The position numbers and the translations under genes were made by a program. A stretch of DNA of 64,000 bases from Sphingomonas folli (GTDB taxonomy: Bacteria > Pseudomonadota > Alphaproteobacteria > Sphingomonadales > Sphingomonadaceae): assembly GCF_019429525.1 (NCBI RefSeq), contig NZ_JAHXZL010000011.1, positions 124,001 to 188,000 of the forward strand. Direction: 5' to 3'. The notes below the pieces were generated by a model. The model did no database searches. It was given only the letters and a program-made list of their open reading frames with translations, and was not told the DNA's origin. This document shows, piece after piece, positions 53,841-62,995 of this stretch. The first letter of the stretch is position 1. Each line of letters begins with the position of its first letter.

Positions 53841-54434
53841 TCAGGCCGGTCCGGCGCGGGCCACCGCGACCGCCTGGAGCAGCAGCGCCTCGTGCCGGCC
53901 GACGATCCGGCCGAACGCCGCGCGGTCGTCGAGCGCGCGCGACAGGACGATGGCGCCCTGGATCGCGCCGACCGTCTCCTCCGCCAGCGCGCGCGCCGGC
54001 GCGGCGGCGACACCGCCGCGCGCCAGACACGCCGAGAGCGCCGCGATCCAGCGCGCGAAATAGCCCGCCACCCGGGGCGCGAAGGTGTCACCCGACGCGC
54101 CCAGGCTGACCCAGCCGACCAGGCACACGCGCTGGCCCGAGTGGAAATAGCGGGTCACCTCCGCCATCATCGATCGGATCGCCGCGGCCGGATCGGGCGA
54201 GCGCTCGAGCGGGTCGAACAGATGCGCCTGGAACCAGCCGTCGATGTCGGCGAGCACCGCGTCCATCATCTCCTCCTTCCCGCCCGGGAAGAAGTTGTAG
54301 AGGCTGCCCTTGCCCAGGCCGGTGGCGCCCGAGAGGAGCGCCAGGCTCGCGCCCTCGAAGCCGTGCGTGCGGAACGCCTCCGCCAGCGCCGGGAGGGCGC
54401 CGGCGCGATCGCTGAGCGTGCGCCGGGCGGTCAG
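53841..54434 (-). CDS. TetR/AcrR-family regulator, possible CTG start
   Basis: About 197 residues. The HTH region ALPALAEAFRTHGFEGASLALLSGATGLGKGSLYNFFPGGKEEMMDAVL is complete and is followed by a helical ligand domain. No ATG, GTG or TTG stands where the family start should be. The only candidate is CTG at 54434, overlapping the preceding stop (CTGA), or a far upstream start inside the neighbour. The pair is probably coupled and autoregulated through the palindrome at 54912-54933. Confidence 0.8.
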   Translation of the reverse strand: MTARRTLSDRAGALPALAEAFRTHGFEGASLALLSGATGLGKGSLYNFFPGGKEEMMDAVLADIDGWFQAHLFDPLERSPDPAAAIRSMMAEVTRYFHSGQRVCLVGWVSLGASGDTFAPRVAGYFARWIAALSACLARGGVAAAPARALAEETVGAIQGAIVLSRALDDRAAFGRIVGRHEALLLQAVAVARAGPA

Positions 54435-54895
54435 AGGCCGAGCTCGCTGAGCGAGGGATGATCGTCGGGGCGTCGCCCGAGCGGCCAGTGGAAGGCGCGC
54501 TCGGCCGCCGCGATCGGCCGGTCGTTGATGGAGGCGAGGCGGCGCGCCATCAGGCCCGCGCCGTCGAACTCCCAGTTCTCGTTGCCGTAGGCGCGGTACC
54601 ACTGCCCGGCCGCGTCGTGCCACTCATAGGCGAAGCGGACCGCGATCCGGTTCGCGTCGTGCGCCCACGGCTCCTTGATGAGCCGATACTCCAGCTCAAG
54701 CGCCCATTTGCGCGTGAGGAAGGCGACGATCGCGCTCCGCCCGGTCAGGAACTCGCCGCGGTTCCGCCAGACGCTGTCCGGCGTGTAGGCCAGCGACACC
54801 GCCGCGGGATCGCGGCTGTTCCACGCGTCCTCGGCCAGGCGCGCCTTGCGCGCCGCCGTCGCGGCGGTGAAGGGGGGAACGGGCGGGCGGGACAT
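54431..54895 (-). CDS. NTF2-like protein, DUF1348 type
   Basis: A 154-residue protein from ATG 54895 behind GAGGAGA. It has KARLAEDAWNSRDPAAVSLAYTPDSVWRNRGEFLTGR, FLTRKWALELEYRLIKEPWAHDANRIAVRFAYEWHD and YGNENWEFDGAGLMARRLASIND, a full SnoaL/NTF2-fold domain of the DUF1348 kind. Members may bind or modify small hydrophobic compounds. Paired with a TetR regulator, it could belong to a detoxification response. The ATG at 54931 upstream lies in the operator and is not preferred. Confidence 0.85.
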   Translation of the reverse strand: MSRPPVPPFTAATAARKARLAEDAWNSRDPAAVSLAYTPDSVWRNRGEFLTGRSAIVAFLTRKWALELEYRLIKEPWAHDANRIAVRFAYEWHDAAGQWYRAYGNENWEFDGAGLMARRLASINDRPIAAAERAFHWPLGRRPDDHPSLSELGL

Positions 54896-54911
54896 CGCGC
54901 ATCTCCTCGCC

Positions 54912-54933
54912 AGTTGTACCGATCGGTACAACT
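54912..54933. promoter_or_regulatory. Perfect 22-bp palindrome, likely TetR operator
   Basis: The core TTGTACCGATCGGTACAA is flanked by AG and CT, giving a perfect 22-bp palindrome 16 bp upstream of the DUF1348 start. Length, symmetry and the CCGATCGG centre are usual for TetR-family operators, and a TetR gene is second in the operon. Confidence 0.85.
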
Positions 54934-54977
54934 CAGGCGCCGCCTCGTCAAGCGCGGCGGAGGCCGTCGCCGACGCC

Positions 54978-56327
54978 TCAGCGCAGCAGCACCAGCTCCT
55001 CCGCCATGGTCGGGTGGAGCGCCACGGTGGCGTCGAACTGCGCCTTGGTCAGCCCCGCCTTCACCGCCACCGCCGCGGCCTGGATGATCTCGGGCACATC
55101 GGGCCCGATCATGTGGATGCCGACGACGCGGTCGGTCTCGCCGTCGCACACCATCTTGTAGAGCGCGCGCTCGTCGCGCCCCGCCAGCACGTTCTTCATC
55201 GGCCGGAAATCCGACGAATAGACCTTCACCGAGCCCAGCTTCTGGCGCGCCTGGCTCTCGGTGAGCCCCACCCCCGCGATCGGGGGATGGCTGAACACCG
55301 CCGAGGGCACGCAGTCATAGTCCACCCGCGTGTCCTTGCCGCCGTACATCCGGTCCGCGAAGGCCTGGCCCTCGCGGATCGCGATCGGGGTGAGCTGGAT
55401 CCGGTTGGTCACGTCGCCGACCGCGAAGATCGAGGCGCAGGTCGAGCGATTGTCGTCGTCCACCTTGACCGCGCCGTGCTCGTCGAGCTCGACCCCGGCG
55501 GTCTCCAGCCCGAGCCCGGTGGTGTTGGGGCGGCGCCCGGTGGCGAACATCACCAGGTCGACGACCGCGGGCTCATGCCCGCTCATGCGCACCTCGAGGC
55601 AGCCGTCGTCCCTCTTCTCGATGCCCTCGAACTGGGCGTCGAAGCGGAACTCCAACCCCTTCATCATGCTGATCTGGAGCAGCCGGTCGCGGATCTGCAG
55701 GTCGTAGCCGCGCAGGATCTCCTTGGTGCGGTTCATCAGGATGACGTGCGCGCCGAGCTGGTGGAAGATGCCCGCGAACTCGTTGGCGATATAGCCCGCG
55801 CCCGCGATCAGCACGCGCTTCGGCACCGAGTCGAGGTGGAACGCCTCGTTCGAGGTGATGCCGTGCTCGTGGCCGGGACAGGACGGCACCGCGGGGTGCG
55901 CGCCGACCGCGATCAGGATCGTCGCGGCGGTGCGCGTGGTGCCGTCGCCGAGCGTCACCTCATGGGGGCCGGAGACGGTGGCGCGCTGGTGGATGATCTC
56001 GGCGCCCGCGTTCTCCAGCGTGTGGGTATAGGCGCCGTTGATGCGATCGACCTCGCGCAGCACGTTGTCGCGCAGCCGCTGCCAGTCGAACGCGCAGTCG
56101 CCCGGCACGTCCCAGCCGAAGTGGCGCGCGTCGCGCAGGTCCTCGGCGAAATGCGCGCCGTAGACGAGCAGCTTCTTGGGCACGCAGCCGCGGATCACGC
56201 AGGTGCCGCCGACGCGATATTCCTCCGCCACCGCCACCCTGGCGCCGTGCGCCGCGGCCACCCGCGCGGCGCGGGTGCCGCCCGAGCCGGCGCCGATGAC
56301 GAAGAGGTCGTAATCGTAGTCGGACAT
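54978..56327 (-). CDS. gor: Glutathione-disulfide reductase
   Basis: A 449-residue flavoprotein from ATG 56327 (MSDYDYDLFVIGAGSGG); an upstream ATG at 56351 would add 8 residues. Redox cysteines lie in GGTCVIRGCVPKK, NADP binding in IAGAGYIANEFAG followed by NRTKEIL, and the C-terminal active-site His in VALHPTMAEELV. It regenerates glutathione, which also feeds the adhC/fghA pathway elsewhere in this window. Monocistronic as far as seen. Confidence 0.95.
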   Translation of the reverse strand: MSDYDYDLFVIGAGSGGTRAARVAAAHGARVAVAEEYRVGGTCVIRGCVPKKLLVYGAHFAEDLRDARHFGWDVPGDCAFDWQRLRDNVLREVDRINGAYTHTLENAGAEIIHQRATVSGPHEVTLGDGTTRTAATILIAVGAHPAVPSCPGHEHGITSNEAFHLDSVPKRVLIAGAGYIANEFAGIFHQLGAHVILMNRTKEILRGYDLQIRDRLLQISMMKGLEFRFDAQFEGIEKRDDGCLEVRMSGHEPAVVDLVMFATGRRPNTTGLGLETAGVELDEHGAVKVDDDNRSTCASIFAVGDVTNRIQLTPIAIREGQAFADRMYGGKDTRVDYDCVPSAVFSHPPIAGVGLTESQARQKLGSVKVYSSDFRPMKNVLAGRDERALYKMVCDGETDRVVGIHMIGPDVPEIIQAAAVAVKAGLTKAQFDATVALHPTMAEELVLLR

Positions 56328-56587
56328 GGGGTCGGGCGTGAGGTCGGGCATAAGCGGGCGGCTCCGTGGACGCGGGAAGACGGGTGCGCGCGCGCCGGGC
56401 GTCGAGACGGCGCGCTGCGGTCCCGGCGCTGCTAGACGCCGACCCCGCCAAGCTCAACCGTGCTCCCGCGCACGCGGGAGTCCAGGACCAAAGGCGTCAG
56501 CCTCTCGGCGCGAGGTCGAGGCCCGGCGGGCGGGGGGACGCCGACCCAGATGGGGCCGCGCGCGCGCTCAGGGAAGGGGCGGCGCGC

Positions 56588-56968
56588 TCAGCACAGCCCC
56601 GTGAGCAGGTCGCTCAGCTCGCGCTGCAGCCGCGCCATGGTGAAGGGCTTGCCGATGAAGCGGTCGGCGGCGCGGGTGTCGAGATGGTCGTCGCCGACGA
56701 AGCCCGACATCACGATCGTGCGCGCGCCCGGCAGCAGCGCCAGCACGCGCCGGACCAGGCCGAAACCGTCGAGCGAGCCGGGCATGCGCACGTCGGTGAG
56801 CAGCACGTCGAAGCGCACGCCGCCGTTGATCATGTCATAGGCCTCGTCGCCCGAGGCGGCGGTATGGACGTCATAGCCGGTGCTCTGGAGCTGCTCGCAG
56901 ACGGTGCTGCGCACCAGCGGCTCGTCGTCCACCACCAGGATCACTGGCGCGCGCTGGTCGTCCGTCAT
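56588..56968 (-). CDS. Orphan single-domain response regulator
   Basis: About 126 residues from ATG 56968 (GTG 56992 also in frame). A complete receiver: acidic pair in ILVVDDEPL, phospho-acceptor Asp in LLTDVRMPG, Ser in IVMSGF and the conserved Lys in FIGKPF. No output domain. No kinase adjoins. Such stand-alone receivers often serve hybrid or PAS kinases as phosphate relays. Confidence 0.88.
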   Translation of the reverse strand: MTDDQRAPVILVVDDEPLVRSTVCEQLQSTGYDVHTAASGDEAYDMINGGVRFDVLLTDVRMPGSLDGFGLVRRVLALLPGARTIVMSGFVGDDHLDTRAADRFIGKPFTMARLQRELSDLLTGLC

Positions 56969-57287
56969 TCGCTGTTTAGCCCCGTGCGACACCGTTCATC
57001 GTATAAAATCAACTGCTCGACGCCGGTCTTGCCGCTCGCTTGATGCGTGTCAAGGCGGGACAGGCGCGCGCGCGCTTCGAAGTTGACGTAACGGTAATTT
57101 ACAAACCCGAGTGTTGCACCGAGTCCGCAATGACGGGGGCATGGGCGGTCGTGGCGGAGGGATCCGGCCACCGTGGCAGGCGACGGTCCGACGGCACCGG
57201 CGCCGCCGCTCGGGTGATTCGGGGGCTGGCTGGCTGGCCGGGGATCAGGGGCACCGGCGCTCGCGGAACGACTCAGCAGCCGCTCGC

Positions 57288-57422
57288 TCGCCCACCGCCC
57301 TACCGCCGACCGCCGACCGCCGACCGGCCCAGCCCACCGCCCACCGCCCCACCGCCCCAATGCCGGCCGCCGACCGCCGACCGCCCACCGGCCCGGCCCA
57401 CCGCCCGACCGCCCCACCGCCG
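57288..57422. repeat. C-rich minisatellite-like array
   Basis: Variants of CCGACCGCCGACCG, CCACCGCCCACCG and GGCCCAGCCCACCG recur imperfectly for about 135 bp. The unit is roughly 7 bp (CCGACCG, CCCACCG). It directly precedes the first CGTCATCCC element. Confidence 0.75.
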
Positions 57423-57516
57423 TCATCCCTGCGAAGGCAGGGATCCAGACGCGCAAACCGGTCGATGGAGCCGAGACGTCAACGCGTCTGGATCCCCGCC
57501 TGCGCGGGGATGACGG
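57421..57516. repeat. Palindromic CGTCATCCC element, copy 1 of 3
   Basis: CGTCATCCCTGCGAAGGCAG with GGATCCAGACGCG on the left; CGTCTGGATCCCCGCCTGCG and CGGGGATGACGG on the right. Inverted arms around about 40 bp. Confidence 0.82.
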
Positions 57517-57536
57517 AGGGGGCGGCATGGCCTGGC

Positions 57537-57920
57537 GGCATAAGCGAGAGACGCGCGGTCGGGACCTCACCCGCGGTCGAGCTCGCGCGAGGCGCTTCGC
57601 CACCCGCGCCTCCCGCCTGCCCTTCGCGTCATCCCTGCGGGGGCAGGGATCCAGACGCGCGGACCTGTCGATGGAGTTGGGATGTCAGCCCCTCTGTATC
57701 CCCGCCTGCGTGGGGATGACGAGGGGGCGGCATAAGCGAGAGACGCGCGGCCGGGACCTCACCCGCGGTCGAGCTCGCGCGAGGGCCTTCGCCACCCGCG
57801 CCTCCCGCCTGCCCTTCGCGTCATCCCTGCGACGGCAGGGATCCAGACGCGCGGACCTGTCGATGGGGTTGGGCCGTCAGCGCCCCCAGATCCGCGCCGA
57901 CGCGGGCATGACGGAAGTTG
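57537..57920. repeat. 192-bp tandem repeat, two copies, with palindromic elements
   Basis: GGCATAAGCGAGAGACGCGC begins at 57537 and again at 57729. The units share ACCTCACCCGCGGTCGAGC, CGCCTCCCGCCTGCCC and one CGTCATCCC element each (57627-57721 and 57819-57913). Divergence is a few bases per unit, mostly in the element's right arm. Confidence 0.85.
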
Positions 57921-58029
57921 GGGAGAAGCGGCGCGAGACGACGCTCACGCCACCTGCTCTCGCGCCGCCGCACCCGCGCCACGGGGCAGCGCGTCGGTGG
58001 CGCTCGCCCCCCGCCCGCTCACCCCGGCG

Positions 58030-59139
58030 TCACGCCGCGGCGGGCTGCTTCGACTTGATCACCTCGAGCAGGTCGTCGAACGACTTGGAGAAGCTCGCCA
58101 CGCCCTCCTCGACCAGCTCTTTGGTCACGCCGTCGAGGTCGAGCCCGAGGCGCGCCTGCTCGTCGATCACGTGGCGCGCGCCGTCGACGTCCTGCTGGAG
58201 CGTCGGCGCCACCGTGCCATGGTCGCGGAAGGCGTCCATCGTCTTGGGCGGCATGGTGTTGACCGTGTCGGGCCCGATCAGCTGGTCGACGTAGAGCGTG
58301 TCGGGATAGTCCGGGTTCTTGGTGCCGGTGGACGCCCAGAGCAGCCGCTGCGGGCGCGCGCCCTTGGCGGCGAGCTTCTGCCAGCGCTCGGAGGCGACGA
58401 ACTCCTCGTACCAGGCATAGGCCAGCTTGGCGTTGGCGATCGCCACCTTGCCCTTGAGCGGCTTGGCCTCCTCGCCGCCGACGCCGGCGTCGATCTTATC
58501 GTCGATCTTGCTGTCGATGCGGCTGACGAAGAAGCTGGCGACGCTGGCGATCTTGTCGATCGACAGGCCCTTGCCCACGCGCTCCTCGAGCCCCTCGACA
58601 TAGGCGTGCGCGACGTTCTGATAGGCCTCGATGCCGAACAGCAACGTGACGTTGACGTTGATCCCCTTGGCGATCGTGTCGCGGATCGCGCGCACGCCGT
58701 CGTCGGTGCCGGGGATCTTGATCATGAGGTTGGGGCGGTCGACCGCCTGCCACAGCCGCTCGGCCTCCTCGGCGGTCTCGGGGCCGTTGAGCGCGAGATA
58801 GGGCGAGACCTCGAGGCTGACATAGCCGTCCGCCGCGTCGAGCCGCTGATAGACCGGCAGCAACGTGTCGCACGCCGCCTGGATGTCCTTGATCGCCTGC
58901 GCCTCGTAGCGCGCCATCGGCTCGGCGCCGGGGTTCTCGCGGTCGAACGCGGTGAAGCCCTCGTCATAGGCGTCGCCCGCGCCCATCGCCTTCTCGAAGA
59001 TCGTCGGGTTGGAGGTGACGCCGGTCAGCCCGTCGGCGTCGACCAGCTTCTGCAACCCGCCCTGCGCGAGGAACTTGCGGTCGACGAAGTCGAGCCACAC
59101 CGCGGTGCCCGCCTCGCTGAGGTCCTGTAGCTTGCTCAC
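58030..59139 (-). CDS. tal: Transaldolase
   Basis: A 369-residue enzyme. It starts MSKLQDLSEAGTAVWLDF, with LTGVTSNPTIFEKAM, the Schiff-base Lys in RPNLMIKIPGTDDG, NVNVTLLFGIEAYQNV and LWASTGTKNPDY. The length matches the longer transaldolase class found in actinobacteria and some proteobacteria. It exchanges dihydroxyacetone units between sugar phosphates in the non-oxidative pentose phosphate pathway. It lies next to transketolase and rpiA on the same strand. Confidence 0.95.
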   Translation of the reverse strand: MSKLQDLSEAGTAVWLDFVDRKFLAQGGLQKLVDADGLTGVTSNPTIFEKAMGAGDAYDEGFTAFDRENPGAEPMARYEAQAIKDIQAACDTLLPVYQRLDAADGYVSLEVSPYLALNGPETAEEAERLWQAVDRPNLMIKIPGTDDGVRAIRDTIAKGINVNVTLLFGIEAYQNVAHAYVEGLEERVGKGLSIDKIASVASFFVSRIDSKIDDKIDAGVGGEEAKPLKGKVAIANAKLAYAWYEEFVASERWQKLAAKGARPQRLLWASTGTKNPDYPDTLYVDQLIGPDTVNTMPPKTMDAFRDHGTVAPTLQQDVDGARHVIDEQARLGLDLDGVTKELVEEGVASFSKSFDDLLEVIKSKQPAAA

Positions 59140-59240
59140 TCGCCTTCCTCCATCTCGTCGCGCGTCCCGCCGATATAGGGGCGGCGGGGGCGCAGGATAA
59201 GCCTGTGCGGTCGTGGCGAGCGCCGCCGCTCCTCAAAAGC

Positions 59241-59333
59241 ACCACCCCGGCGCACGCCGGGGTCCAGGTGGGAGGACTGTCGTGGGTCTCACCGCCGTCC
59301 CCCAACTGGACCCCGGCGTGCGCCGGGGTGGTC
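59241..59333. repeat. Palindromic dispersed repeat (GGGGTCCA/TGGACCCC type)
   Basis: ACCACCCCGGCGCACGCCGG with GGTCCA on the left and TGGACCCCGGCGTGCGCCGG with GGTGGT on the right are an almost exact inverted pair about 50 bp apart. It lies between the transketolase stop and the transaldolase start, in the tkt-tal gap. Confidence 0.88.
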
Positions 59334-59376
59334 GTCGGAGGGCGAGGCGACGGCCGCCCGCGCCCGATCCGCGGGA

Positions 59377-61458
59377 TTACCGCCCCATCGCCTCCTTGGC
59401 GACCTTGACGACATTCTCCACGGTGAAGCCGAACTTGTCCTGCAGCTTCGCCAGCGGGGCCGAGGCGCCGAAGGTCGACATCGTGATCTGCCGCCCCTCG
59501 AACCCGACGTAGCGGTCCCAGCCGAGCGAGCCCGCCATCTCGATCGCGACGCGCGCGGTCACCGCGCGGGGCAGCACGCTCTCCTTGTAGGCGGCGTCCT
59601 GGCGCTCGTAGCGGAACCAGCTCGGCATCGACACGACGCGCGCCTTCACGCCCTCGCCGACGAGCCGCTCATAGGCCGCGACCGCGAGCCCCACCTCCGA
59701 GCCGGTCGCGATCAGGATCACCTCGGGCACGCCGCCCGCGGCCGCGTCGGCCAGCACATAGGCGCCCTGCGCCACGCCGTCGGCGCTCGCGTACGTGGAG
59801 CGGTCGAGCGTCGGCAGCGCCTGGCGCGACAGCACCAGCGCGGTGGGGTGGTCGGCCGACGTCATCGTCGCGCGCCACGCCGCCGCCACCTCGTTGGCGT
59901 CGCCCGGGCGGATCGTGTCGAGCCCCGGGATCGCGCGCATCGTGGCGAGATGCTCGATCGGCTGGTGGGTCGGACCGTCCTCGCCGACGCCGATCGAATC
60001 GTGCGTGAAGACATAGACCGCGCCGATCTCCATGATCGCCGCCAGCCGCACCGGCGCGCGCATGTAATCGAGGAACACCAGGAAGGTGGAGCCGTACGAG
60101 CGCAGGTGCGACAGCGCCATGCCGTTGACCACCGCGCCCATCGCATGCTCGCGCACGCCGAAGTGGAAGTTGGTGCCGCCGTAGTTGTTCGCCTCGAACG
60201 AGGGCGCGCCCTTGACGTCGGTCTTGGTCGAGGGCGCGAGGTCGGCCGAGCCGCCGACCAGCCACGGCACCTTCTTGACGATCGCGTTGAGCACCTTGCC
60301 GCCCGCGTCGCGGCTCGCCACGCCCTTGGCGTCGGCCTCGAAGGTCGGAATCTCGCTGTCCCAGCCGTCGGGCAGCTGGTCCTTGAGCAGCAGGTCGAGC
60401 TCGCCCGCCTGCTCGGGGAACTCGCCGCGATAGCGGTCGAACAGAGCGACCCACGCGTCGCGCGCCGCCTGCCCGCGCGACGCCACCGCCTCGCCGAACG
60501 CCTCCTTCACCCCCGCGGGGACGTAGAATTGCTTGTCGACCGGCCACCCATAGGCCGCCTTGGTCTTCGCCACATTCTCCTCGCCGAGCGGCTCGCCGTG
60601 CGCCTTCTCGGTGCCGGCGCGCGGGCTGCCCCAGCCGATCACCGAGTGGACGACGATGAAGGTCGGCCGGTCGTCGGTCGCCTTGAACGACTCGATCGCC
60701 GCCGACAGCGCGCCCACGTCATTGGCGTCGTCAACGTGGATCACGTTCCAGCCATAGGCCTGGAAGCGCTGGCCGACGTCCTCGTCGAAGGCGAGATCGG
60801 TGCCACCCTCGATCGAGATATGGTTGCTGTCGTAGATCCAGCACAGGTTGCTGAGCCTCAGGTGCCCGGCGAGGCTCGCCGCTTCGGCCGCGACGCCCTC
60901 CATCATGTCGCCGTCGCCGCACAAAGCGTAGACGTCATGGTCGAACAGGTCGTAGCCCGGGCGGTTGTAGCGCGCCGCGAGCCAGCGCTCGGCGATCGCC
61001 ATGCCGACCGAGTTGCCGCAGCCCGCGCCGAGCGGCCCGGTGGTGGTCTCGACCCCGGTGGTGTGGCGATACTCGGGGTGGCCCGGCGTCTTCGAGCTGA
61101 GCTGGCGGAACTGCTCGATGTCCTCGAGGCTGACCGCGGGCTTGCCGCTCTTCTCGCCGTCGGCGCCGATCTCCTCGACCCCCGCGAGATACAGCAGCGA
61201 GTAGAGCAGCATCGAGGCGTGGCCGACCGACAGCACGAAGCGGTCGCGGTTGGGCCAGTCGGCGTGGCGCGGGTCGTAGCGGAGGAACTTGGTCCACAGC
61301 GTCCAGCCCACCGGGGCGAGCGCCATCGGGGTGCCGGGGTGGCCCGAGTTGGCCTTCTGCACCGCGTCCATGGAGAGCGTGCGGATGGTGTCGATCTGGA
61401 GCCGCTCGGGGCTGCCGTCCTCGTGGACGTCCGCGGAGATGGTAGCGGTATCGGTCAT
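59377..61458 (-). CDS. tkt: Transketolase
   Basis: A 693-residue enzyme from ATG 61458 (MTDTATISADVHEDG). It has DTIRTLSMDAVQKANSGHPGTPMALAPV, the thiamine-diphosphate motif CGDGDMMEGVAAEAASLAGHL with YDSNHISIEG, GVREHAMGAVVNGMAL and THDSIGVGEDGPTHQPIEHLA. It transfers two-carbon ketol units between pentose, hexose and triose phosphates. It is followed by transaldolase and preceded by rpiA, forming a non-oxidative pentose phosphate group. Confidence 0.96.
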   Translation of the reverse strand: MTDTATISADVHEDGSPERLQIDTIRTLSMDAVQKANSGHPGTPMALAPVGWTLWTKFLRYDPRHADWPNRDRFVLSVGHASMLLYSLLYLAGVEEIGADGEKSGKPAVSLEDIEQFRQLSSKTPGHPEYRHTTGVETTTGPLGAGCGNSVGMAIAERWLAARYNRPGYDLFDHDVYALCGDGDMMEGVAAEAASLAGHLRLSNLCWIYDSNHISIEGGTDLAFDEDVGQRFQAYGWNVIHVDDANDVGALSAAIESFKATDDRPTFIVVHSVIGWGSPRAGTEKAHGEPLGEENVAKTKAAYGWPVDKQFYVPAGVKEAFGEAVASRGQAARDAWVALFDRYRGEFPEQAGELDLLLKDQLPDGWDSEIPTFEADAKGVASRDAGGKVLNAIVKKVPWLVGGSADLAPSTKTDVKGAPSFEANNYGGTNFHFGVREHAMGAVVNGMALSHLRSYGSTFLVFLDYMRAPVRLAAIMEIGAVYVFTHDSIGVGEDGPTHQPIEHLATMRAIPGLDTIRPGDANEVAAAWRATMTSADHPTALVLSRQALPTLDRSTYASADGVAQGAYVLADAAAGGVPEVILIATGSEVGLAVAAYERLVGEGVKARVVSMPSWFRYERQDAAYKESVLPRAVTARVAIEMAGSLGWDRYVGFEGRQITMSTFGASAPLAKLQDKFGFTVENVVKVAKEAMGR

Positions 61459-61627
61459 GTCAGCCCCTCGCATCGTGTCGCAACAGGTTAGGTACACCCT
61501 GGGAACGGCGCCGGCCGGGCGCGTCGCCGCGCCGGACGATGCCCCGGTCATGGCCCGGTCCCGCTCACGGGTGTTCGGGCGATCGAACGCACCGGCGCGC
61601 GGCCGGTTGCCCGAGTCAGCGCATCCT

Positions 61628-62296
61628 CTACCCGCTCGTCGCGGCGCGTTCCAGCCGCGTAACGACGCCGCCCCGCGCCACGTACGCCGCGTCGACCTCG
61701 TCGAGGAACAGCCCGTGCCCCATCACGCCGGGCGTGGCGTCGAGCGCGCGGGCGAGCTCGCGCGGGTCGGGGAAGGCGGCGAAGCGCGCGTCGAGGATGA
61801 GGTTGCCGTTGTCGGTGGGCGAGTCGCGCCGGGTGGTGGCGGCGCCCAGCGCGGCGAGCCGCGCGGCGACGAAGGCGCGCGCGAACGGGATCACCTCGAC
61901 CGGCAGCCGGGCGGCGCCGATCGCGGCGACCTGCTTGGAGCCGTCCGCGATGACCACCATGCGCGCCGAGGCGGCGGCGACGATCTTCTCGCGCAGCAGC
62001 GCGCCGCCCGCGCCCTTGATGGCGTAGAAGCGCGGGTCGAGCTCGTCGGCGCCGTCGACGGTGAGGTCGACGCGGGCGACGTCGGCGAAATCGTCGACCA
62101 CGATGCCCGCGGCGCGCGCGCGCTCCTCGCTGGCGCGGCTGGTCGCGACGGCGCGGATGGCGAGCCCGTCACGGACGCGCGCGGCGAGCGCGTCGATGAA
62201 GTAGGCGACGGTGGAGCCGGTGCCGAGGCCGACCAGCAGGCCGGGGGTGACCTCGGCGACGGCGGCTTCGGCGGCGAGGCGTTTGTCGTTGGGCAT
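61628..62296 (-). CDS. rpiA: Ribose-5-phosphate isomerase A
   Basis: A 222-residue enzyme with VGLGTGSTVAYFIDAL, DLTVDGADELDPRFYAIKGAGGALLREKIVA (catalytic Asp/Glu/Lys region), VIADGSKQVAAIG and the C-terminal GVMGHGLFLDEVDAAYV. It interconverts ribose-5- and ribulose-5-phosphate. First gene of the rpiA-tkt-tal series. Its upstream gap of 47 bp marks the edge of the AT-rich ParA/HEPN segment. Confidence 0.95.
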   Translation of the reverse strand: MPNDKRLAAEAAVAEVTPGLLVGLGTGSTVAYFIDALAARVRDGLAIRAVATSRASEERARAAGIVVDDFADVARVDLTVDGADELDPRFYAIKGAGGALLREKIVAAASARMVVIADGSKQVAAIGAARLPVEVIPFARAFVAARLAALGAATTRRDSPTDNGNLILDARFAAFPDPRELARALDATPGVMGHGLFLDEVDAAYVARGGVVTRLERAATSG

Positions 62297-62343
62297 GGAT
62301 GACGTCTAAAATTTCGCGCGAGACACGCAAGCGCCATTATTAA

Positions 62344-62991
62344 TCACGCGGCGTCCTGAGGTTCTAGAACACTTTCCATCAAGGCAGGGAAGCAGCATCC
62401 TAACTGGTACATGAAAGCAATCGTAATCTGCGCATCGGTTTTATCAATTGGCCACAGAGACACCCCCGCTAGTGTAGGATTAACGTCTGCCTCGTGGGCG
62501 ATTTTATTTCTTCTTTTCCAGATACTTCTGAGCTGCCCTTTGATGTCGTCCGCAGACCGCGCTGTCGATCCAGGAACAGATCCATTGATCAACGTTGTGA
62601 TCTTATCCCAAGGATCTACGCAGTAGCACGATAGTACGTCCGCTAGCTTAGCGGGGTCAACAAATGCCTTGTAGGAATTTACCCTTCTTACATGAGCCTC
62701 AGCCTGAGCCACCCGCGTTTCTGCATCCGTTATAGTGATTATTTCCATCGGAAGACTTATATTTCTAGTCCGCTTCGGCTCAGAGAAACGATGCCGAGCT
62801 TCAATCGCCACCAATTCATGCACGAAAAAATCAAACGAACTGACCGCAAGGATGTACGCAGATCTTAGAGCATCATCATTGGCTGGCTCGTTCGGCCTCA
62901 GCGCAGAAAGAGCGTCATAAAGGGAAACCATCTGACGCGCCCTATCCATAGCGTGTCCGAAGGTGGCCAAAGCGCCATCAAAGCGAGGCAT
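62344..62991 (-). CDS. HEPN-domain protein
   Basis: A 215-residue, mostly helical protein. Residues 40-75 (DDALRSAYILAVSSFDFFVHELVAIEARHRF) and the C-terminal SIWKRRNKIAHEADVNP fit the HEPN fold. R161-NKIA-H166 is the Rx4H motif of HEPN ribonucleases, here with conserved flanking charged residues as in RiboL-PSP-HEPN proteins. It lies 4 bp after the ParA-like gene and shares its low GC, so both were probably acquired together. RNase activity is inferred from the motif. Confidence 0.78.
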   Translation of the reverse strand: MPRFDGALATFGHAMDRARQMVSLYDALSALRPNEPANDDALRSAYILAVSSFDFFVHELVAIEARHRFSEPKRTRNISLPMEIITITDAETRVAQAEAHVRRVNSYKAFVDPAKLADVLSCYCVDPWDKITTLINGSVPGSTARSADDIKGQLRSIWKRRNKIAHEADVNPTLAGVSLWPIDKTDAQITIAFMYQLGCCFPALMESVLEPQDAA

Positions 62992-62995
62992 GTCT

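Larger units (their letters stand above)
56993..58029. other. Kilobase gene-free region rich in repeats
   Basis: About 1 kb without a credible gene. 57060-57120 is AT-richer (AAGTTGACGTAACGGTAATT) and may contain a promoter. 57288-57422 is a C-rich short-period array. 57421-57913 holds three palindromic CGTCATCCC elements, two of them in 192-bp tandem units. Open frames across it exist on both strands but are repetitive and Pro/Arg-rich. Confidence 0.65.

Noticed and set aside
57083..57112. TTGACG followed by an AT-rich patch as a strong promoter
   Set aside because: No acceptable -10 at 16-18 bases, and no downstream gene for it.
57288..57920. Repeat block considered as a CRISPR array
   Set aside because: Units are long, palindromic and unequal, spacers are absent and no cas genes are near.
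59848..61491. A 547-codon plus-strand frame opposite transketolase
   Set aside because: Shadow frame; the minus-strand transketolase is complete with all motifs.
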